Shown piece by piece: positions 24,539 to 31,029 of a DNA stretch of 39,006 nt. Made by a program: the position numbers and the translations under genes. The stretch spans positions 1 to 39,006 of the forward strand of contig NZ_JAOULD010000014.1 of assembly GCF_029882185.1 (NCBI RefSeq), given 5' to 3'. Positions within the stretch are counted from its first letter, which is position 1. Each line of letters begins with the position of its first letter. The notes beneath the pieces are model-generated. The model did no database searches. It had not been told where the DNA came from and saw nothing but the letters and a program-made list of their open reading frames with translations. This stretch comes from Candidatus Nitrosopumilus sp. (lineage in GTDB: Archaea; Thermoproteota; Nitrososphaeria; Nitrososphaerales; Nitrosopumilaceae).

Positions 24539-24826
24539 TTAACTTGTATTTCTCTTTACTTCAATTTCTATTGTTGAAACGTTTCTTGTTCTACCGTCTT
24601 GTGACTCTAATGATTCTGAGCCAATTTTTATTTCTCCTATAGAGTAGCCTGCATTTTCTGTCTTTCTTGCAATGATTTGAGCTACATCGACAGCACGTCC
24701 AATGCTGAGTCCTCTAGCTTTGATGTTGACGGATGGTAAGTTTGCCAATTGAATTAGCGTTGATGTGACATATGCCATCAAGGGTTTCTTACCAATGAAT
24801 ACGGTGTCTCTTGTTTCAGTTGACAT
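24539..24826 (-). CDS. albA: Chromatin protein Alba (DNA/RNA-binding)
   Basis: A 95-aa archaeal nucleic-acid-binding protein. Family motifs are VFIGKKPLMAYVTSTL, with the central lysine pair; IKARGLSIGRAVDVAQII; and IGSESLESQDGRTRNVSTIEIEV for the beta-hairpin arm. The true start is the ATG at 24826. The frame stays open for ~230 codons upstream, antisense to the HEAT-repeat gene, but that part does not resemble protein. A TATA-like box lies about 27 bases upstream. Confidence 0.93.
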   Translation of the reverse strand: MSTETRDTVFIGKKPLMAYVTSTLIQLANLPSVNIKARGLSIGRAVDVAQIIARKTENAGYSIGEIKIGSESLESQDGRTRNVSTIEIEVKRNTS

Positions 24827-24848
24827 ACGAATTTTGGTATTTAAGGAT

Positions 24849-24857
24849 AATTTAAAG
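24849..24857 (-). promoter_or_regulatory. TATA box of alba
   Basis: CTTTAAATT on the minus strand is centred 27 bases upstream of the ATG at 24826, fixing the short Alba start against the much longer open frame. Confidence 0.5.
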
Positions 24858-24941
24858 CTAAAAGGACATTTTCTAATTAAATGAAAAAATTTTGAAAAAT
24901 TTGAACCATTATTAACTAGAAACAAGGAATTTGAATTAAGG

Positions 24942-25478
24942 TTGGAAAATATTTTAAAAGTTTTAGAATTGGGAAGTGCTGGAGAAAAAATCAAAATTTT
25001 AGAAACTTTGAATGATGTCAATAATCCAGAGATTTTAGAAAAAATAATTTCAAAATTGGATGATGATAATGTCGAAGTTAGAGGAGAAGCGTTTAGTGCA
25101 CTACTATTAAATAAAAATAAAATTTCAGATTTTTTAATACATAGTTTGAATGCATCAAATAAGAACATCAGAGGTTTTGTATCACTAGTATTAGCAAATA
25201 GAAACGAAACATCATCTATTCCTGAAATAATCAAATTAACAAAAGACGAACGTTCAATGGTCAGATCATGTGCAATAGGAGCATTAGGATATCTAAAAGC
25301 GAAAGAATCTAAAGACATTTTCATAGATGCATTATCAGACTCTAACATAGAAGTAAAGAAAAGTGCATTACAGGCAATTATTGATCTAAAAATTATAGTT
25401 TCAAAAGAAAAAATCAATGAATGTTTTAAAGAAAAAGATTCTGAAATTGAAAAAATGGTTTCATTGATAAAAAAATAA
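24942..25478 (+). CDS. HEAT-repeat protein
   Basis: A 178-aa all-helical repeat protein. At least four HEAT/PBS-lyase-type units of ~31 residues are visible, with recurring patterns such as DDDNVEVRGEAFSALL, ERSMVRSCAIGALGYL and DSNIEVKKSALQAII. It probably acts as a protein-interaction scaffold; the partner is unknown. The start is TTG at 24942, because no ATG or GTG occurs in frame between it and the upstream stop. The stop lies one base from the 3' end of the convergent tRNA-Ala. Confidence 0.8.
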   Translation: MENILKVLELGSAGEKIKILETLNDVNNPEILEKIISKLDDDNVEVRGEAFSALLLNKNKISDFLIHSLNASNKNIRGFVSLVLANRNETSSIPEIIKLTKDERSMVRSCAIGALGYLKAKESKDIFIDALSDSNIEVKKSALQAIIDLKIIVSKEKINECFKEKDSEIEKMVSLIKK

Positions 25479-25479
25479 G

Positions 25480-25553
25480 TGGACCGGAAGGGATTTGAAC
25501 CCTCGATCCGATGCATGCCATGCACCTATCCTACCGGACTAGACGACCGGCCC
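25480..25553 (-). tRNA. tRNA-Ala (GGC)
   Basis: Cloverleaf of 74 bases: acceptor GGGCCGG/CCGGTCC with the G3-U70 pair that identifies alanine tRNA, discriminator A, D stem GTCT/GGAT (G-U allowed), anticodon stem GGTGC/GCATC with loop ATGGCAT (anticodon GGC; A32-U38 is characteristic of this isoacceptor), T stem GAGGG/CCCTT with loop TTCAAAT. CCA is not encoded. No intron. Confidence 0.94.
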
Positions 25554-25644
25554 AACTAATCAGAAATACTGATTGAACTACATTTTTAAAATTGGTTATT
25601 AACGTTTAGCGATCTAAAATATAATCTAGTAATGAAATTAACAC

Positions 25645-25655
25645 AATATATTTAA
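25645..25655 (+). promoter_or_regulatory. Core promoter of FNR-like gene 2
   Basis: AATATATTTAA begins 36 bases upstream of the ATG at 25681, identical in sequence and spacing to the box of paralogue 1. An ATG at 25667 that opens a 6-codon frame lies before the predicted +1 and is probably untranslated. Confidence 0.55.
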
Positions 25656-25680
25656 AGTCTAAAATCATGGTTGAATCGTT

Positions 25681-26526
25681 ATGGTAGTAGATAACAAAGC
25701 AACTGTCACTTATGTACAGTTATTGAAAGAAGACCTAGTAATTATTAGATTGGTTCCAAAAGATGGTCCTGTCCCAGAATACAAGGCTGGTCAATTCATT
25801 ACATTGGGATTACCAAACCCTGTAGAAAATGGAAAAATTGTTAGAAGGGCATATTCAATTGCATCACATCCAGAAAATAGAGATTATGTAGAGTTAGTTA
25901 TCAGATGGGTAAGAAAACCACTACCTGGAAGATTAACTACACAAATTTTCAATATCAAAGAAGGAGATGAAATCCTTTGGTTAAAACCAACAGGTAGAGC
26001 TTTATTGATTAATGAAGAATTCACAAATGGTGAAAAAGACAACAGACGAATTGTCTGCATTGGTGGAGGAACAGGTTTGGCACCATTTGTAAGCTTTGCA
26101 CAACATCTTCATGATTCTGGAGATAAACGAGAGATCATAGTATTGCACGGAGCAAGTTATGTTGATGAATTAAGCTATAAAGATTTGCTAACTAATCTTG
26201 AAAATGAAAGTATTGCAAGAGGTAAGGATCAATGGAATTTTAGATACAGGGCTGCAATTAGTAGACCACAAGAATGGTTTAACAGATCATGGGCAGGTCA
26301 AGTAGGAAGAGTTGAAACATTTCTAAGACCAAAAGACAGCGGATTATCCTCATTAGAAGAATTAATCGGAGATAAGATCACAAAAGAAAACACAATTTTC
26401 TATGTTTGTGGATGGCAAGGAACTATTGATGGCGTGATGGACTTTTTGAATCCTAAAGGTTTTGTTACCGAGCACGATAAACGTGAAGACGGAAGCTTTG
26501 AAGTCAAATACGAATCATACGGATAG
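25681..26526 (+). CDS. Ferredoxin/flavodoxin-NADP reductase-like flavoprotein (paralogue 2)
   Basis: A 281-aa FAD/NADP oxidoreductase with RRAYSIASHPENRDY for flavin binding and CIGGGTGLAPFVSFAQH for NADP. The C-terminal FYVCGWQGTIDG and the final KYESYG match paralogue 1 (14479), and long stretches such as VLHGASYVDELSYK are identical. Differences cluster in residues ~90-112, between the FAD and NADP domains, where redox-partner or substrate specificity may differ. Both are stand-alone genes with the same promoter core. The physiological partner is unknown. Confidence 0.88.
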   Translation: MVVDNKATVTYVQLLKEDLVIIRLVPKDGPVPEYKAGQFITLGLPNPVENGKIVRRAYSIASHPENRDYVELVIRWVRKPLPGRLTTQIFNIKEGDEILWLKPTGRALLINEEFTNGEKDNRRIVCIGGGTGLAPFVSFAQHLHDSGDKREIIVLHGASYVDELSYKDLLTNLENESIARGKDQWNFRYRAAISRPQEWFNRSWAGQVGRVETFLRPKDSGLSSLEELIGDKITKENTIFYVCGWQGTIDGVMDFLNPKGFVTEHDKREDGSFEVKYESYG

Positions 26527-26578
26527 AATTTTTTAAAAATCAATCATTGAAATATGAGAATTTATTAGATAATGCAAA

Positions 26579-27181
26579 TTGGTTACAGCACTATATCTTG
26601 CACATCTAAATCCAGTGACAAATGCACATATTGAAATTATTAAAGAATTAAAAAAACAGGCAGATATTGTCAAGGTCATGCCAGTTGTTTTCAAGGATGG
26701 TGACAGAGAAATTAACAGTAAGAGCTTCCCATTTAATTTTGAAGCTAGAAAAAAAATGTTAGAAGTAATTTTTGGAGATTCAATTAAAATTACAGATGAT
26801 TACTCTTTTCAAGCACCATTCAAAAAATATTTGCCGCCGTTAGTAAGAAGAAAGTCATGGAAATTGAGAAAACAAATTCTTGGTGGTATTGAAGGAGATT
26901 ATTTTTCTTATACTGGAGATAAGGCTGAAGGATACATGCTGAAAATGTATAGATTAAGACCAAAAATAGGGGAGAGAAAATCGCTTTCAGCAACATCAGT
27001 TAAAGAAAAATTGTATGATGCAGCACTTGGAAAAAAATCATCATGGAAAGAAGATGTTCCTGAAGAGATTATCAATATCATAGAGGAGGAATGGAAAACA
27101 GTCGAAAAATTTGCTAACGAGGAAGATCAAACCACAAGAATTGTAGGAATGAAATTTCCCAAAGAAGGATATTCAAAATAG
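26579..27181 (+). CDS. Nucleotidyltransferase-fold protein (divergent cytidylyltransferase-like)
   Basis: A 200-aa protein resembling the HxGH nucleotidyltransferase superfamily (NMN or CTP transferases). The N-terminus ALYLAHLNPVTNAHIEII provides H...TNAH in place of GRFQPxHxGH. Near residue 140 LSATSVKEKL resembles the ISxTxxR motif. The middle is basic and unlike standard NadM, and the enzyme is longer. The start must be TTG 26579: an in-frame stop lies three codons upstream, and the nearby ATG is in another frame. Substrate unknown. Confidence 0.65.
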   Translation: MVTALYLAHLNPVTNAHIEIIKELKKQADIVKVMPVVFKDGDREINSKSFPFNFEARKKMLEVIFGDSIKITDDYSFQAPFKKYLPPLVRRKSWKLRKQILGGIEGDYFSYTGDKAEGYMLKMYRLRPKIGERKSLSATSVKEKLYDAALGKKSSWKEDVPEEIINIIEEEWKTVEKFANEEDQTTRIVGMKFPKEGYSK

Positions 27182-27209
27182 ATTAATACATAGCAAATAA
27201 AAGTCTCCC

Positions 27210-28127
27210 ATGACACTTCCACTTTCAAAATATGTCTGGTTTGATGGAAAGTATGTTCTTACAGAAAAAGCTCTAGTCCCAATTACAACACATGCAATCC
27301 ATTACGGAACATCAATCTTTGAAGGAATAAGAGCATATTGGAATGGAAAAAATCTCAACATATTCAGACTCGATGAGCATGTAAAACGATTTAGAAGATC
27401 AGGACAATTTTACAATATTTCACTCAATTTTTCAGATAAGGAAATTACTGATGCAATAATTGGAATATGTAAAAAAAATAAAATAAAAAAATCTTGTTAC
27501 ATTAGACCGTTTTATTTTGTAGGTGAATATGGGATTAACCTGTATGTAACTGAAAAAGCTCCAACATCTGTTGCAATCTTTACATTTCCTTTTGGAAACT
27601 TGTTTAACAAAAACGGAATAAATGCGGGTGTTGTATCTTGGAAGAAATTTTCAGACGCATCAACACCGCCACAAGCAAAAATGGGAGGAAACTATCTAAA
27701 TTCCATTATTGCCACACAAGAAGCAAAACGAAATGGATTTGATGAAGCAATATTGCTTGATCATAATGGAAATGTCAGTGAAGCACCGGGAGAGAATATT
27801 TTCATAGTAAGAAATGGTCAATTAGTTACGCCATCACTTGCATCATCAGCATTAGAAGGAATAACGCGTGATGCAGTAATCAAAATTGGAAAAGATTTGG
27901 ATTTGGATGTAGTTGAAAGAGATATTGCAAGAAGTGAGTTGATCATATCTGAAGAAATCTTCTTGACAGGTACGGCAGCAGAGATTATACCCATCATAAA
28001 GATGGATTCAAAACAAATTGGAAATGGAAAACCTGGAGACATTACAAAAAAAATGATGTTAGAGTATACAGAGATAGTCATGAACAAAAATGATGATTAT
28101 TCTCACTGGTTAACAGAGGTATATTAA
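27210..28127 (+). CDS. ilvE: Branched-chain amino acid aminotransferase (class IV PLP)
   Basis: Transfers the amino group between branched-chain amino acids and 2-oxoglutarate; 305 aa. HAIHYGTSIFEGIRAYW is the N-terminal signature. The PLP lysine is in PQAKMGGNYLNSI, and EAPGENIFIV and EGITRDAVI are conserved. A TATA-like GATTAATAC at 27181-27189 suits a leaderless start at ATG 27210. The next gene begins directly after its stop, so a role in nucleotide-sugar amination cannot be excluded, though such steps normally use DegT-type enzymes. Confidence 0.9.
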   Translation: MTLPLSKYVWFDGKYVLTEKALVPITTHAIHYGTSIFEGIRAYWNGKNLNIFRLDEHVKRFRRSGQFYNISLNFSDKEITDAIIGICKKNKIKKSCYIRPFYFVGEYGINLYVTEKAPTSVAIFTFPFGNLFNKNGINAGVVSWKKFSDASTPPQAKMGGNYLNSIIATQEAKRNGFDEAILLDHNGNVSEAPGENIFIVRNGQLVTPSLASSALEGITRDAVIKIGKDLDLDVVERDIARSELIISEEIFLTGTAAEIIPIIKMDSKQIGNGKPGDITKKMMLEYTEIVMNKNDDYSHWLTEVY

Positions 28128-29063
28128 ATGAAAATCGTCCAGATTGGAACTGGTGGATGGGGCAAAAACCATACCAGAATTTTATCAGAATTAGGAGTAC
28201 TAGTAGCTGTATGTGATGTAGATTTTCAAAAAAGCAAGGAATACGGTGAAAAATATTCAGTTAATCATTATGAATTTCTTGATGAATTATTAAGTGCAGA
28301 AGAATTTGATGGAGCTTTTGTAGTTACTCCAACATCAACTCATACTGATATTGCGAAGAAATTGCTAGAATCAAAAAAACATGTATTTGTAGAAAAACCA
28401 ATGACTTACAAATCAGAAGACGGTCAAAACCTTGTAAAACTTGCAGAAAAAAACAAAGTGATTCTTACATGTGGATATATAGAAAGATTCAATCCAGCAG
28501 TAGGTGTTGTTAAAAAAATGGTCAAAGCCAAAAAATATGGAGATTTAGTAATGCTTGAATTTCACAGAGGAAATAGAATGCCTTTACACATTAAAGATGT
28601 CGGAATTATTTATGATACATCAGTTCATGATATTGACACATCTAACTGGTTGTTTGATGATATGCCACAAGTAGTATTTGCAAGAGCAGGGAAAATAAAA
28701 CATGAACATGAAGATTTTGCAAGTATTATGTTAGGATATAAAAATGATAAAGTTGCAATCATTTCATCGAATTGGATTACACCAAAAAAATTAAGAAAGT
28801 TCAATGCAGTATGTACTGATGCAATTATTTCATCAGACTTTATCACTCAAGAAATCACTGTAGAAAAAGATGAAGAATCAGAAATTGTTCAAAATGAAAA
28901 ACAAGAACCACTACTACTTGAAATTCAAAGTTTTCTTGGTGCTATTGAAGGCAAAAATGAGCATATAGTAAAATCACAAGAAGCAGTAAATGTTACAAAG
29001 ATAGCCGAAGCTGCACTTTTATCTAGTCAAAAGGGAATTCCTATCTATCTGGATCTAAAATGA
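28128..29063 (+). CDS. Gfo/Idh/MocA-family dehydrogenase (WlbA-like)
   Basis: NAD(P)-dependent oxidoreductase of 311 aa. The Rossmann motif GTGGWGKNH is at residues 6-14; the EKP motif (KKHVFVEKPMTYK) holds the catalytic lysine; YDTSVHDIDTSNWLF supplies the second-domain acid and histidine. It abuts the ilvE stop and overlaps the next gene by ATGA. With the downstream acyltransferase it resembles WlbA/WlbB, which make N-acetylated diamino-sugar nucleotides; family members vary in substrate, so this is inference. Confidence 0.87.
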   Translation: MKIVQIGTGGWGKNHTRILSELGVLVAVCDVDFQKSKEYGEKYSVNHYEFLDELLSAEEFDGAFVVTPTSTHTDIAKKLLESKKHVFVEKPMTYKSEDGQNLVKLAEKNKVILTCGYIERFNPAVGVVKKMVKAKKYGDLVMLEFHRGNRMPLHIKDVGIIYDTSVHDIDTSNWLFDDMPQVVFARAGKIKHEHEDFASIMLGYKNDKVAIISSNWITPKKLRKFNAVCTDAIISSDFITQEITVEKDEESEIVQNEKQEPLLLEIQSFLGAIEGKNEHIVKSQEAVNVTKIAEAALLSSQKGIPIYLDLK

Positions 29064-29329
29064 ACAAAACAATGATAGATATTTTGGCATGTCCAATTGA
29101 CAAAAATCATCCTTTAGAATTATTTGAGATAAATGGAAAAGAAGACGTCATATCAGAAGGCGCAATATTTTGTCCAAAATGTTCTAGATTCTATCCAATA
29201 ATAGAGGAAATTCCTATTATGCTTCCTGATGAACTACGAGATAAAAAACAAGAAATTGAATTTCTGAAAAAATTCAAGGACCAACTACCTGAAAAAATTA
29301 TTACAAAAGCAAATCCATGGCACTTGTGA
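29060..29329 (+). CDS. Trm112-like small zinc-ribbon protein
   Basis: An 89-aa protein with the Trm112/YcaR pattern: DILACPIDKNHPLELF, then GAIFCPKCSRFYPIIEEIPIMLPDELR. Three of the four usual cysteines remain; the second of the first pair is Asp. Eukaryotic and archaeal Trm112 activate methyltransferases. Here it lies inside a sugar-modifying operon, so its partner is unclear. The start overlaps the upstream stop (ATGA). Confidence 0.82.
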   Translation: MNKTMIDILACPIDKNHPLELFEINGKEDVISEGAIFCPKCSRFYPIIEEIPIMLPDELRDKKQEIEFLKKFKDQLPEKIITKANPWHL

Positions 29330-29333
29330 GAGA

Positions 29334-29810
29334 ATGGTAACTAATTTCATATCAGAAAAAGCAAAAATTGGAAAAAATGTTCAGATTTGGCATTTTTCAT
29401 ATATTGGCAATGATGTAGAAATTGGGGACAATGTCAAGATCGGTTCTCTTGCACATGTAGATTATGATGTAAAAATTGGTGAAAACACCAAGATTGAAGG
29501 TCAAGCATACATTCCATCACTGTCTAGAATTGGAAAGAATGTTTTCATTGGTCCAGCTGCAGTATTGACAAATGATCCTTTTCCAATGTGTGATAAAATG
29601 ATAGGAGTTACAATTGAAGATGATGTAATAATTGGGGCTCGTGCAGTAATCAAAGCAGGTGTAACCATAGGGAGAAACAGTGTAGTTGCAATGGGTGCAA
29701 TTGTAACAAGAGATGTTCCTGAAAATTCTGTAGTCATGGGATCTCCAGCTTCAATCAGATATACAAGAGAAGAATATGATAAAAAACAAAGACGGTGGAA
29801 GGAAAGTTAA
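29334..29810 (+). CDS. Hexapeptide-repeat acyltransferase (WlbB-like)
   Basis: A 158-aa left-handed beta-helix transferase, probably N-acetylating an amino-sugar nucleotide. Isoleucine-rich hexapeptide repeats run from residue 6 to ~130. The segments VQIWHFSYIG and FIGPAAVLTNDPFPMCDK resemble WlbB-type UDP-sugar N-acetyltransferases. It starts 4 bases after the Trm112-like stop. The stop overlaps that of the convergent membrane-protein gene in TTAA. Substrate is inferred from the neighbouring dehydrogenase. Confidence 0.88.
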   Translation: MVTNFISEKAKIGKNVQIWHFSYIGNDVEIGDNVKIGSLAHVDYDVKIGENTKIEGQAYIPSLSRIGKNVFIGPAAVLTNDPFPMCDKMIGVTIEDDVIIGARAVIKAGVTIGRNSVVAMGAIVTRDVPENSVVMGSPASIRYTREEYDKKQRRWKES

Positions 29811-30037
29811 AGTTTAATTTCTTTTTTGAATACCCAGTTTTTTATTTTTGACAAAATTAAAATCCAAATTACAACTAACACTAATGCAATTACAGCTTGA
29901 ATCATAGATGAAACAAACCAATCAAATTCTCCAAATCCAGAAACTGAAATTGGTCCAAGAAGAGTGACTATAATTCCACCCCCAATAATGATCAAACACC
30001 ACATTGCAAACAAAAATCCAAAGAGCTCAGACTTCAA
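29807..30037 (-). CDS. Small two-helix membrane protein
   Basis: A 76-aa protein with two hydrophobic helices (about residues 8-30 and 42-65) and a Lys-rich C-terminus. Family not recognised. Translation starts at TTG 30037, overlapping the stop of the GlcNAc-phosphate-transferase-like gene as TTGA, so coupling is likely. It might assist the neighbouring membrane transferase; this is a guess from position. Confidence 0.65.
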   Translation of the reverse strand: MKSELFGFLFAMWCLIIIGGGIIVTLLGPISVSGFGEFDWFVSSMIQAVIALVLVVIWILILSKIKNWVFKKEIKL

Positions 30038-31029
30038 AGTGAAACTCCCATCATCAATGCAGTAATTACTGCCAAAAATCCTGAAAAAATTGCCAGTTTG
30101 AAAATTGCAAATCCTACTTGTTTTTCAGACATTGGGCCTCCTCCTGCAAGAATTAATCTCACTAAAGTTACAGGTGCTTTCTTGTCATCTGTTGCTTGTA
30201 ATTTGAAATCTACCGTATGTTCTACAGGTTTTCCCTTGATTTGCCTATGTTCTACAACTCGTTTTACGCTTGATAGGAACAAAAATGAGTTAATTACTGC
30301 AGGTAACAGAGCAACTGCTGCAATAATTTCCACATCACCGACAATTGCAATACCACCATACATTGCACCCAAAGCTAAAGCTCCTGAATCCCCAGGAAAA
30401 ATCTTGCTTGGGACTTTATGAAATTTGTAAAAAGCTAATGAAACAACTCCAAGCGGTAAACTTACGACTGCAATCTCATAGTTTTGCACAATAAACAAAC
30501 AAAGTGATAATGAAAAACTAGCAATTACCATAAATCCACTTGCAACACCATTTAAAACATCAATAGAGTTGATTGTGTTTCCGGTAATAGGAATCATGAA
30601 AATAATCAATGCAAGATACAATACCGGAATTTGTACTGCACCGAACAATGGAAATACTAGATAAGAATCATATGTACCTAATGCAATGATTGGAATTGCA
30701 GCTACAGCTAGTGCAACAGGTTTGAACCATCCACCCATTACTTTTCTATCATCAACATACCCAATTACAAACGCTGCAGATGTCGTAATCAGTATAGCAA
30801 GAATCTCATTTAATTGTAAAAATGCATATAGAATAATTTCAGATATAATAATTCCTGCAATAATGGCAGGACCACCAGGTCTTACTACCATTACATCTTC
30901 TTTTTTGTTCATGTCTTTTACTGTAAAATTTTGTTTTTCTAAAAATTTGATTAAAGGTGGCGTCATGATATAGACCACTGCAAGCGCTGCAACACATGAA
31001 ATTATAGTAGGAATCAATAAGTCAATCAA
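30034..31029 (-). CDS. GlcNAc-1-phosphate transferase family protein (MraY/WecA/ALG7-like)
   Basis: Polytopic membrane enzyme of 331 aa with about ten helices, attaching a sugar phosphate to a polyprenyl (dolichyl) phosphate. Catalytic features are visible: IGYVDDRKVMGGW with the DD pair, NTINSIDVLNGVASG for NxxNxxDGxxG, FPGDSGALALGAMYGG for the GDSG site, and the cytoplasmic HRQIKGKPVEH. An archaeal ALG7/AglH role starting N-glycan synthesis is likely. Start TTG 31029 directly follows the hel308 stop. Last-but-one gene of the GINS-MCM-Hel308 operon. Confidence 0.88.
   Translation of the reverse strand: MIDLLIPTIISCVAALAVVYIMTPPLIKFLEKQNFTVKDMNKKEDVMVVRPGGPAIIAGIIISEIILYAFLQLNEILAILITTSAAFVIGYVDDRKVMGGWFKPVALAVAAIPIIALGTYDSYLVFPLFGAVQIPVLYLALIIFMIPITGNTINSIDVLNGVASGFMVIASFSLSLCLFIVQNYEIAVVSLPLGVVSLAFYKFHKVPSKIFPGDSGALALGAMYGGIAIVGDVEIIAAVALLPAVINSFLFLSSVKRVVEHRQIKGKPVEHTVDFKLQATDDKKAPVTLVRLILAGGGPMSEKQVGFAIFKLAIFSGFLAVITALMMGVSL

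Noticed and set aside
24827-25525. Long N-terminal extension of the alba frame (about 233 codons)
   Set aside because: It is antisense to the HEAT-repeat gene and tRNA-Ala, is rich in Ser/Phe/Asn as a complement of AT-rich coding DNA, and Alba is a ~95-aa family with a TATA box placed for the ATG at 24826.
25667-25687. Six-codon upstream reading frame before FNR-like gene 2
   Set aside because: Its ATG lies before the transcription start predicted from the TATA box, so it is probably not in the message.
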